From the NCBI GenBank assembly GCA_022559845.1, contig CM040128.1, positions 221,139,643-221,203,642 on the forward strand: 64,000 nucleotides of DNA. The letters are read 5' to 3'. Shown one piece after another: positions 48,485 to 58,397 of this stretch. Source of the DNA: Amorphophallus konjac. Taxonomy: Eukaryota > Streptophyta > Magnoliopsida > Alismatales > Araceae. The translations under genes and the position numbers were made by a program. Position 1 is the first letter of the stretch; every line of letters begins with the position of its first letter. The notes beneath the pieces were generated by a model. That model ran no database searches, was not told the DNA's origin, and saw only the letters and a list, made by a program, of their open reading frames with translations.

Positions 48485-49786
48485 CGACCCTTGACCACCC
48501 AAAAATCCATTTCCCCATGAAACCCACCTCTGGAAATTCCCATAAACTTTGATCACGTCCCTCACACTCCCCTTTCTCATCCATAAAACCCCCAACACCC
48601 AGATCAATCGTCTTCCCTCCGGTCAACCCTTGTTCTCATGCAGATCCACTCTCTGCCCTGTTAGACCTGGATCTGTGAACCAGTCTGTTAGAAATTCAGC
48701 CACGATTTTCATAGATAGGATAAAATTATTGCTATAACCTGAGGTCGAAGATCTCTGCGATAGCTTTCTAATGACGCTGGTCTCACATCGATCCGACGTC
48801 GGACCTGATCACAGCAGCCGTTCTCGCCGGACTGTGCAGGCTAATTCCTGAAACGGGACAGTAGAAAGAGGGTCAAAGATAAATCATCCAGAAATACGCC
48901 GGTGCAGAATCAACTGTTGGATTTTCCAGCGTCTCCCTTAGGGATTTGCTGTTCCACGTGGATTATGGGGTCCACGTGGGGCATCGGTGCGTTGGCAGCC
49001 CATCCCGCCGCATGGATTATGGGGTCCACGTGCGAAGCCCCTCATGTCCGCCCACAGCACGATAGTGTGGGGTTCTGCAATGCCATAAGGAAATACTGTC
49101 CCCCTTCGCTACCAGCTCGAGCTTTTAGCGCAACGCGACCCTTGACCACCCAAAAATCCATTTCCCCATGAAACCCACCTCTGGAAATTCGCATAAACTT
49201 TGATCACGTCCCTCACACTCCCCTTTCTCATCCATAAAATCCCCAACACCCAGATCCATCGTCTTCCCTCCGGTCAACCCTTGTTCTCATGCAGATCCAC
49301 TCTCTGCCCTGTTAGACCTGGATCTGTGAACCAGTCTGTTAGAAATTCAGCCACGATTTTCATAGATAGGATAAAGTTATTGCTATAACCTGAGGTCGAA
49401 GATCTCTGCGATAGCTTTCTAATGACGCTGGTCTCACATCGATCCGACGTCGGACCTGATCACAGCAGCCGTTCTCGCCGGACTGTGCAGGCTAATTCCT
49501 GAAACGGGACAGTAGAAAGAGGGTCAAAGATAAATCATCCAGAAATACGCCGGTGCAGAATCAACTGTTGGATTTTCCAGCGTCTCCCTTAGGGATTTGC
49601 TGTTTCACGTGGATTATGGGGTCCACGTGGGGCATCGGTGCGTTGGCAGCCCATCCCGCCGCATGGATTATGGGGTCCATGTGCGAAGCCCCTCATGTCC
49701 GCCCACAGCACGATAGTGTGGGGTTCTGCAATGCCATAAGGAAATACGGTCCCCCTTCGCTACCAGCTCAAGCTTTTAGTGCAACG
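48485..49786. repeat. 651-bp direct tandem duplication
   Basis: Units 48485-49135 and 49136-49786 start CGACCCTTGACC and end in TTTAG(C/T)GCAACG, and differ by only a few bases. Each unit is about 430 bp of the unclassified segment plus most of a TRIM LTR. The junction lies inside the TRIM, so the duplication is younger than the TRIM insertion. Confidence 0.9.
48915..49135 (+). mobile_element. TRIM LTR fragment in the first tandem unit
   Basis: Begins TGTTGGATTTTCC like the complete copy at 49566, cut at GCAACG by the tandem-duplication junction. Confidence 0.8.
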
Positions 49787-50108
49787 GTTGCGGCATTATC
49801 CTGTAAACTGGTATCAGAGCGAGGTCGCGGGTTCAACTCCCCCAGGTGCCGCTGGGGGGAAGATTGTTGGATTTTCCAGCGTCTCCCTTAGGGATTTGTT
49901 GTTCCACATAGATTATGGGGTCCACGTGGGGCATCGGTGCGTTGGCAGCCCAACCCGCCGAGTGGATTATGGGGTCCATGTGCGAAGCCCCTCATGTCCG
50001 CCCACAGCACGATAGTGTGGGGTTCTGCAATGCCATAAGGAAATACGGTCCGCCTTCGCTACCAGCTCGAGCTTTTAGCGCAACGGTTGGGGCATGATCC
50101 TGTAAACA
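49566..50108 (+). mobile_element. Complete TRIM (miniature LTR retrotransposon)
   Basis: LTRs of 243 and 244 bp (49566-49808, 49865-50108) flank a 56-bp internal region consisting of PBS TGGTATCAGAGC (49809-49820), a GGGTTCAACTCC stretch and PPT TGGGGGGAAGAT (49853-49864). It has no coding capacity. The LTR holds nested hairpins, CCACGTGGA...TCCACGTGG and CATGGA...TCCATG. No clear TSD: the right side runs into a minus-orientation copy. An A-box-like TAGCGCAACGG and B-box-like GGTTCAACTCC also occur, so a tRNA-derived SINE is a weaker alternative. Confidence 0.7.
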
Positions 50109-50127
50109 GGTATCACAATGTGCAATC

Positions 50128-50377
50128 AAGGCGGACCGTATTTCCTTATGGCATTGCAGAACCCCACACTATCGTGCTGTGGGCGGACATGAGGGGCTTT
50201 GCACATGGACCCCATAATCCATGCGGCGGGATGGGCTGCCAACGCACCGATGCCCCACGTGGACGCCATAATCCACGTGGAACAGCAAATCCCTAAGCGA
50301 GACGCTAGAAAATCCAACAATCTCCCCCCCAGCAGCACCTGGGGGATTTGAACCCGCGACCTCGCTCTGATACCAGT
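50128..50377 (-). mobile_element. Partial TRIM, minus orientation, joined to LTR4
   Basis: A truncated TRIM LTR (50128-50319), PPT (50320-50331) and PBS (50364-50375), both on the minus strand. Where the second TRIM LTR should begin, the 2.1-kb LTR4 begins instead after two bases, the same PBS-to-LTR spacing as in the SIRE-type element. Confidence 0.7.
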
Positions 50378-51214
50378 TGTTGGGATCGGTGCGATGGATT
50401 CAGAGGGGGGTGAATGAATCTCCCATTTGAAAATTACTCCCAATTAGAAACTTAGAACACTCAGAGATATGAAAATAAAAACAGATTCAGATCTACCGAA
50501 ATCTAGTGATGTGTTTAATCAAACACAGAACGTGCAATAAAATCTCTACTAAACTGAAGAAACAGGTCGGCCTAAGCATTCATCTAGCGGAAGCATAAAT
50601 GAACATTCAAACCATAGTGCAAGAAGAGTTTTTAGCTTGTTCGGTCCTCCAGACCTACATCCACCCCACACTCAATCCTGAGTGTGGATTCCGCTGATAC
50701 ATAGCTTGCCAACAACCGCTGACAAACAGCTTGAACAGCTGGGCATTATAGCTTAGCCGACCAGAGGATACCACACCTCTGCAACCGCTGGGGATTACAG
50801 CTTAACCCGTCCAGAGGAATCCTCCTCTACAAACCGCTGAGCTTCACAGCTTGCTGTCCGAGGTATTCACCTCGCCCGCTGACAAATAGCTTGAAGAAAG
50901 GCTAAAAATGAAAGCAGGAAATAAGAACTAACAGCGACTGAAAGCTGTAATCAATGAAATGCAAATGTGGCTCCCATGGAGCTGACTGGATTGGATTTGA
51001 TCCAGATTCCAGTGAAAACAGATCTTCTGATGGAGTCTTCTATCTTCTTTTTCACGAACTCTCTCTCTCTATTCTTCTGCAACTTATTTCTTTCTCTCTC
51101 TCTCTTTTTCTTTCTCTTTCTCTTCTTCTGGATCGTGCAGGCTCTCCCACTGCTTCTGCTCTTTCAGATAAGTTCTCCTGCTTCGATCACTCTACTCTTC
51201 AGAAAGAAGCTTCT

Positions 51215-51351
51215 TATTTATAGAGCAGTGAGGTAGGGCGTATGCTTTCCATGATTCCCGCCCAGAGGCCTTAGTCCACGTGGCGGTATCCCAGCACAAT
51301 GGTTCCACGTGTCACGATCAGGGTTAGACCTCCATCCTTGGATCACGTGCC
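51215..51351 (-). promoter_or_regulatory. LTR4 promoter block
   Basis: Minus-strand order: GGATCACGTGCC (51340-51351), CCACGTGTCA (51305-51314), CCACGTGG (51276-51283), TTCCCGCCC (51255-51263), TATA-like CTATAAATA (51215-51223). Same order as LTR1 and LTR2. Confidence 0.6.
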
Positions 51352-51429
51352 CTTCTTAAGCTTCTCGAACAGATGTTCTGTCAGGTTGAACATATTATCA
51401 GTTTGAATAAATCTGAAGGAAAAGACAAG

Positions 51430-52370
51430 GATGCATCGAGTAAGTTTTATATTTGAACTAAGCCTGTACAGACTTTATAGCGTGTAATGCAGTATGCATA
51501 TAATAAAGTATGCACATTGATGATGAATGCACGTGCATGCCATCAACGAGTGTACAGACTTGTGTGCAATGTACAACTAATGTGCAGACTTGCTATGCCT
51601 AGAGTTTAAGCATGAATGCATAATGCACAAACTATGCATGTGCATGTGTGGACTTTGAGTGCATGACACTGCCTTACGTATGTATGCAACAGAATGTATA
51701 GACTTTGAATGCCGGGTGAAGAGTGTACAGACTTTGTCTTGAAAGATGCACAAATTCATATAGGAAAGTATGTACAATGACAATGAGTGCTCAGGCATGC
51801 TATCAAGGAGTGTATGCACTTAGTGTGCATGCGACACCAATGTACAGACTTTGCATGCATGCGACAAGACGATGTACAGACTTTGTGTATGCGTGAAGCA
51901 CAACGATGCAAGAATGTATAGACTTGCTGGAGTTATGATGCATGAACTTAACCACTCGTACCAGCAATGGAATGTATAGACTTTGAATGCATGGTAAAGA
52001 GTGTATAGACTTTTTTTGAAAGATCGCATAAATGCATATAGGAAAGTATGCACATTGAGAATGAATGCTCGGACATATCAGCAGAGAATGTGCAGACTTT
52101 GTATATGCAAGAAACAACCGAATGCACTGACTATGCTCATGAATACGCATCGACTTCGAAATAAAGCACCTGATGAATGCACCGATGCAATGTATGCATA
52201 TGGCAGATATTGAACTGATGCAATGTACGCAGGAGAACTAACAATGCAGTCTATTTACCAGATCATGCATCGACTATATGACGTGCAACAACAGTTAATG
52301 TACCGATGCAAACTACACTTGTTATGCAGGAACTAGAGTTGCACCAATGCAGAGACAGACAATGCAATGA
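51430..52370. repeat. TGTACAGACTTTG motif array in LTR4
   Basis: About 20-25 copies of a variant motif, (T/G)GTACAGACTTTG or GTATAGACTTTGAATGC, at irregular spacing, grading to CACCGATGCA near the right end. It is the LTR4 counterpart of the CACCGACC arrays. Confidence 0.8.
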
Positions 52371-52484
52371 GATGAATGTGCCCACTCTTAAATCAATCAA
52401 TCAATCATGCTCATAGTGCTTGCTAACATCAAAACAATTCATACTCATAGTGCTTGCTGAAATCAAAACCATAGGGGCACAACA

Positions 52485-52498
52485 ATCTCCCCCTTTTT
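52485..52498 (-). other. PPT of the third gag-only element
   Basis: Minus-strand AAAAAGGGGGAGAT at the LTR4 boundary, the same as in the two related elements. Confidence 0.85.
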
Positions 52499-54613
52499 TA
52501 TGATGGCAACACTATGATCCAAGCTATCTCCCCCTTTGACTTCATCAAAAAGAGAAAAAAGCATGAGATATGAATAGATTGATATACCATCTCCTCCTTT
52601 GACAACATGAAGGCACATTAGAGCTATTCTCCCCCAAAATGAAGTATGCAGGATGAGCACTAGAAGAATAAAATATAAGAACTCCCCCTATCAATGTGAA
52701 TGAGTGACTACTCTCCCTTTAAATGCAGATAATCCAGAACTCCCCCTGAAGTGCAGGAATGAACTCTGGTTATCCAATGGAGCAATGTGAAATCTGCCAC
52801 CACAATAAAACAGTAATGGTTGTGGCACCTTATGATTGTATGAACAGAACAATGCAGGTGAAAAGCCCACAGAACTAGAACTGGTTACAGAAACAAGATG
52901 GAATATTCCAGCATTGTGGACAAGAGTAGGGGTGAGAAACAGTTAAAGCACAGTACATCTCAAAGAGCAATCAATCAACTGATAAGAGATAATTGTCAAC
53001 AAAGGTCCTGTTGATCAAGTTGTCAGGAGTGAATCAGACCATGAGGGATTGTAAGGCATGCACCACTACAATAAGTCTTAATCATGAATAGACTCTCCTA
53101 TCATAGAGGGTTATGAATTGGCAACTTGACCAACCTGATTTAATTATGATGTATACCAAATTTGTCAATTAAACTCAATACTTATATCTGAATTCAAGTT
53201 TTAATAAAGATGAACCAAATTATCAGATAACACTCAGGACCAATCATCTTTGTCTTACACGCATGATTTTAATGACTCCTTTGAGAGTTACATAGATTAG
53301 TATTGAGATTAAACATTTTTACAAGAGCATGAGTTGATAGAATTTGCAAGATATTTTCATTTGAAGCACATTATACTTTTCCTGAGTAATTTAAGTTAAT
53401 CAACACCTTTTTACGTGAGGCACAACACATCTCAGGTGAAGTGACCCAGTTACTCAGTGTGATAACTGTCATTGCCTCTCAACATTGAGACCAGAGTTAG
53501 CAAAAGAAATATCTTTTTACGTGAGGAGACACCTTGATTAGAGGCCAGACTCCTCAGTTACTCAACACAAATATGCCATTGCTCTGTCAGGTTTTTCAAT
53601 AAATTTTCACCAGAGATAACTATGGCACTTCATGACATAGGTTTACTTTATTTCATTGATAGAGAACCCAGTTTCTCAGTGACCAAGTCATTGCTCTGAA
53701 TTCAATTTTTCTTTTTAGTCAACATTTTCCAGGCAAGTGTTTAAGACAATACTCACTCTATGTATCTTAACCAAAGTAGCCATGATTTCAAATTTTCAGA
53801 TTTCAGATGAGTGAATCTAAGGTTTCCATGACACAAATGGTTAAAGTCTATTATAACTTATCATTCAGATATTTTCAAGTCATTTAAGTGCAAATCTGAG
53901 AATACATAACTCTTACATCAGTCTGATTTAGTGGTTATTCTTAAACCTATATGATAGGAGTTTCTACATGATTCTCAGACTGAATTGTATGGTCTGCTAC
54001 TAGTGATCCTCAGATCAGATCAGAAATACAGCTGACTAACTTATCAACAATAGAAACACATCAGTCACACCAGCTAAGAAGAGTGTGGAGGATGAGTATA
54101 AGCTGGTGGTAGAGTCAGTAACAAGAGAGAGGAGCATTATGGAGAGTATATCAACAAGCAGTAGCTGATTCTGGAATTCAGACAGATCAGCTATTTCAAT
54201 AGTGACAGCAGAGAATTTAGGTGAACCACCTAAGTGTAGCGAGTAGATCAGATAGCTAGACATAAGGAGTTCAAGAGGTGAAGAAGTGATGAAGCAGGAA
54301 TGCTCCCCCTGTCTAGATGCAATGGTAAACAAGGAAAATGCAGCACATGGTTTTATGTGAAACAGACATGCACTTCAATCAGAAAGAGATTACCATAGAC
54401 ATTGTGTGCAATTCAAATTTTCAGATGATTTCAATTCAGCATAGACCGAATTGACATGATGTTCAAACCTTTCAAGCTCACAATTTCAGATGACAGAATT
54501 CAAGGTAAGTTCTCAGAACAGACCTGAAGAGTGCAATCATGGGGTTTTCATTTTGAGTGCCTTGGCTTATTAACCCCCTTTATTCATTCCAAGGCACACC
54601 TGCAGCAAAATAA
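52499..54613 (-). mobile_element. Non-coding internal region of the third gag-only element
   Basis: 2.1 kb between PPT and gag with no RT, RNase H, integrase or protease motif in any frame that I could see. Extra minus-strand purine runs near 52528, 52628, 52682 and 52740. Conserved modules lie at 53404-53700. A short minus frame at 54036-54332 has no recognisable domain. Confidence 0.65.
53404..53700. repeat. CAGTTACTCA / GTCATTGCTCT modules
   Basis: Three to four degenerate copies: ACGTGAGGCACAACACA...CCCAGTTACTCAG...GTCATTGC; ACGTGAGGAGACACC...CTCAGTTACTCA...GCCATTGCTCTG; CATGACATAGGTTT...CCCAGTTTCTCAG...GTCATTGCTCTG. Shared with 34090-34290 and, weaker, 22380-22510. Confidence 0.65.
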
Positions 54614-57136
54614 TCAGTTTGATCCTGCAGGAACCCAAGCCACCTTGGGTCCTGTATTAGACCTAACAGGAGTTCTAAACAGTCTTGTAGCAACATCGTC
54701 ATCAAAATCCATCAAATAACAGTTAGTCATGGAATGTCCAATTCTACCACAATATCTGCATGAACCAACATGTTTTCTGGTCCTATAGTGCATATCAACA
54801 GCAGTATGAGACCCATGAACATAATCGTGAAATGTTCTGTTGGATGCATGGATAGTTTGTTTCTTATTGCCCGTCATCCAACAATTTGCATACTTATGAC
54901 CTGATTTGCCACAGTTGAAACATGAAAAATTCACAGGTCTTTTGGCAGAGTATTTGAAGTTTTTGTCATTACCATTGCCTCCTTGGGCATGCCAACAGTC
55001 CTTGATTGTGTGGCCATACTTCCCACACTCGTAGCACCTTAGGTGCTTGCCTCTTGAGTCATTGTATCCCCATGAAGACCCAAACCAGCACTCAATAGCT
55101 TTATGACCACGTTTGTTACAGTTATAACAGATGATGTGTTGGTTTGAAGCAAACGTGTTTCTTTTGGGGTGGTGATGATGATTTGAAGTAAATTTATCAT
55201 GCATCACATCATCACTTTTCATAATACTGCAGTCATCCATATAATGACCATGCCTACCACAGTAGTGACATGACACTTGTGATTCCCTGGCAACATGGTT
55301 ACTAACAGACTGACTAGATGCATGCGAATGAGTACATGAGGCATGAGCAGTGTGCATTGACCCATCAAATTCAGACAAGCTAGCAAATCTTGGGTCATGA
55401 ACATGAACATTCTTTACCTTCTTTGTTTGATCCTTCTTTTTCAATTTCTAACTATTCTTTATAATTTTCGTTTGTTTTTCATTTTTCTGTGCTTTGAATT
55501 GAAATGCAGATGATGAGGGTGTTTTCAGGTTTTTGTTTTGTTTTGGGGATTGACATGAGGTACCAGCTACATCACAGCTTTGCACAAAAGTGGTGTATAG
55601 CTGGTTTCTCACACTTTCCTTAACATCAGAACTACAGCTTATCCCCTTCTTTGAGTTCTTATCCTCACTTTTTATGACAGCTTTCATTTTTCTCTTATTT
55701 TCAACAGACTCGGATGTTGGTTTTTCCAGATCCTGAATTTTTTCTTCCAGAGATGCAATGTGAAGTTCATAACTGGCTATCTCCTGTTCACTGCAATTAA
55801 CGCATTCACTCATGACCTTGTTTGCAATTTTATATTTCTCAATTTCTTCTTCCAGACTGCTCAATATGTTTGTTTCTTCATTGCAAGTAGTTTTTCCTAT
55901 CTTTAACATGAGAAGTTGTTCGGACATGCCGGTTTTTAACAGTTTTAACTCCTCAATTTCAGCTTTCAATTCATGGTTCTCATTGTCAAATTTTCCAGCT
56001 TGAATTTCATTGCCAGCACATCTTTCTCTTTCTATAGACAAAAGCCTCTCTGAAATAACAATGTTTAGGACTTTGAGGTTTTTGTTTTGTTCCTTCAGAT
56101 CTTTATTCTCCTCAATCAACTTCTCAAATCCTTCACTGCATTTTTCACTACTGGATATCAAGTCCAGTCTTTCAATCAGTTTCTCTTCCCTTTGTTCAAA
56201 ATCAAGTTTATCTTTCAACAAATCTTTATTTTCCTCTCTAAGGGAAGCAATCAACTTCCTCTGCCATTCATTTTTATCATACAGATCTTCATTACGCTCT
56301 TTTAGAGCCAGGCACTTGTTGCAGATCGATGTTAAAGAGAAACCATGCATGCCTTCCTTGCTTATTTTCTCTATTTCAGCTTTAAGATTTTCATTATTCC
56401 TCTGAGTTTCTCCATTCTCAGCTTTCAATTTCTCCAGATCGGAATTAATCCTTTCCAACTCTTCCAGATTTATCAGATGTTCATTAGTTTTCAGCTTTAA
56501 CTGACTTTCTAGTTCAGAAATTTTGTTGGCACATTCTTGATTTTCATTTTTCAGCATGCACATTTGCTTCATATTCAGGTGAGTTTCAGATAGACATTTA
56601 TCATATAGTTCATTGACCTTCAAGCACTTTTCACATGATGAATTAGAATCATTTTTATCAATTTTCTTTTTCATCTTCTTATATTGCTTTCTTAAATGAT
56701 CATGAGAGTCTAATAATTCATTATATGCAGTAATCCAATCATCCAGGGCATAGTCTTCAAAGATGTTTACCTGATCATAGTCCTGTTCTCTATCTTGATT
56801 GCTGTTGTGTTCACTTCCTTGAGCCACCAAGCATCGATTATCATTTTTGCAGCTCCCTTCCTTCAGTTTGTTCAAAATTTCTCTGACAGTCCTGCAAGAT
56901 GAGACGTATGAGATTAGTGTTTTATCAATTGATGCTTTCACCATGTTCAGTGCTCTATAATTGATGGAGTCTTTCAATTTATCTTTCTTGGTCCATTTGG
57001 ATTTATCTCTCGATAATTTGTGTGGACCGTGAGTCATTACCTTCCAAAGATCAGGATCAGTTGTTCTTACATGCTGATGTATCTTTTCCATCCATAAATC
57101 AAAATCGTCACCTCTGAAGTTCGGTGGATGAGCCAT
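54614..57136 (-). pseudogene. gag: Copia-like gag with coiled coil and five zinc knuckles, one stop
   Basis: An 841-codon frame from ATG 57136 to the stop at 54614, broken only by a TAG at codon 563 (55448-55450). Residues 1-110 form the gag head (MAHPPNFRGDDFDLWMEK, DPDLWKVMTHGPH, SKWTKKDKLKD). Residues ~130-520 are a long Lys/Glu/Leu/Asn coiled coil. The remainder holds five CCHC knuckles: CHYCGRHGHYMDDC, CYNCNKRGHKAIEC, CYECGKYGHTIKDC, CFNCGKSGHKYANC and CRYCGRIGHSMTNC. It ends TGPKVAWVPAGSN. Gag would assemble particles and bind RNA. The coiled coil and five intact knuckles are unusual for Copia gags. No pol follows. This is the best-preserved copy of the family here. Confidence 0.88.
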
Positions 57137-57252
57137 CGAGAAATAACTTGATCAAATGAAGGAGATGAGAAATGCACCGGAGTCACCAGCGGTACAGCCA
57201 GGCCCCGACTTAGTGAGACAGGAGCACCGAGAATGATGACACCAGACCCACT
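57137..57252 (-). other. Leader of the third gag-only element
   Basis: Carries the leader segment beginning GGTGCATTTCTCATCTCC just upstream of gag on the minus strand; the same segment is repeated at 57801-57833 beyond the TRIM. TGGTGTCATCAT near 57230-57245 (minus strand) may be a decayed PBS. It joins a TRIM LTR at about 57252. Confidence 0.5.
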
Positions 57253-57789
57253 CAGGATCATGCCCCAGTCGTTGCGCTAAAAGCTTGAGCTGGTAGCGAA
57301 GGCGGACTGTATTTCCTTATGGCATTATAGAACCCCACACTATCGTGCTGTGAGCGGACATGAGGGGCTTCGCACATGGATCCCATAATCCATGCGGCGG
57401 GATGGGCTACCAACGCACCGATGCCCCACGTGGACCCTATAATCCACGTGGAACAGTAAATCCCTAAGGGAGACGCTGGAAAATCCAACAATCTCCCCCC
57501 CAGCGGCACCTGGGGGATTTGAACCAGCGACCTCGCTCTGATACCAGTTTACAGGATCATGCCCCAACCGTTGCGCTAAAAGCTCGAGCTGGTAGCGAAG
57601 GCGGACCGTATTTCCTTATGGCATTACAGAACCCCACACTATCGTGCTGTGGGCGGACATGAGGGGCTTCGCACATGGATCCCATAATCCATGCGGCGGG
57701 ATGGGCTGCCAACGCACCGATGCCCCATGTGGACCCCATAATCCACGTGGAACAGCAAATCCCTAAGGGAGACGCTGGAAAATCCAACA
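57253..57789 (-). mobile_element. Second complete TRIM, minus orientation
   Basis: Two LTRs (57253-57490 and 57547-57789, the latter 243 bp) with PPT (57491-57502) and PBS (57535-57546) in minus orientation. Same family as 49566-50108. No matching TSD was seen at the outer ends. Confidence 0.72.
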
Positions 57790-57841
57790 ACTGGTATCAC
57801 ATGAAGGAGATGAGAAATGCACCAGAACCACCTTAAAAAAA

Positions 57842-58397
57842 GTGATGGGGGACTATGAACGATCTAGAGGGGGGTGAATAGATCAGTCACCCAATTTAAA
57901 CCAGACTGCAGCAATCACAAGTGCGGAAATAAAACAAGCTGCTACAGGACGATAGAGAAGTAAGAGAGAGCAGTCACAGAAATCCAACTATAGCAGATCT
58001 GAATCAAACGGACCTAAGCATGCATCTATAGCGTATAATGAAAGTGATCATGATGAACAGCAATTCGCAAGGCAAACACACAGAAGACTGGAAGTTTTTA
58101 AGGTGGTTCGATCTCAAACCCGAGATCTACGTCCACCCCACACTCCAACCTGGAATGTGGCTTCAACCGCTGATTCACAGCTTCCACTACTGGGCCTCAC
58201 AGCTTGCCTACAACCGCTGACTAACAGCTTGACCGCTGGGCATTACAGCTTTGCCAACCACTGGGGACTACAGCTTAACCCGTCCAGAGGAATCCTCCTC
58301 TGCCCGCTGAGCAATACAGCTTAGTGTAGATTCTAAGAATCCACTTAGAACAATTAAAAATAAAAGAATTAAGCATGCACGAGGTGCTAATAAGGAG
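57842..58397 (-). mobile_element. LTR5: truncated Copia-type LTR
   Basis: Starts TGATGGGGGACTATG, with the TCTAGAGGGGGGTGAATAG block and a row of CCGCTGA...CAGCTTG pieces (58165-58322) like LTR4. It ends where Tat-like sequence begins near 58398; promoter and array parts are missing. The first bases differ from LTR4, so it is not simply LTR4's partner. Confidence 0.6.

Larger units (their letters stand above)
50378..52484 (-). mobile_element. LTR4: 3' LTR of the third gag-only element
   Basis: 2107 bp from TGTTGGGATCGG to GGCACAACA in + orientation. PPT on its right; PBS-like TGGTATCAGAGC on its left, within TRIM sequence. It contains the CAGAGGGGGGTGAATGAATC block (about 50400), repeated CCGCTGA.AAACAGCTTG pieces (50690-50890), a TC-rich tract, the promoter block and a motif array. 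Confidence 0.8.

Noticed and set aside
49770..49860. A tRNA gene or tRNA-derived SINE (A-box TAGCGCAACGG, B-box GGTTCAACTCC)
   Set aside because: No cloverleaf acceptor stem is evident, and equal-length TG...CA repeats with PBS and PPT fit a TRIM better. Kept as an alternative.
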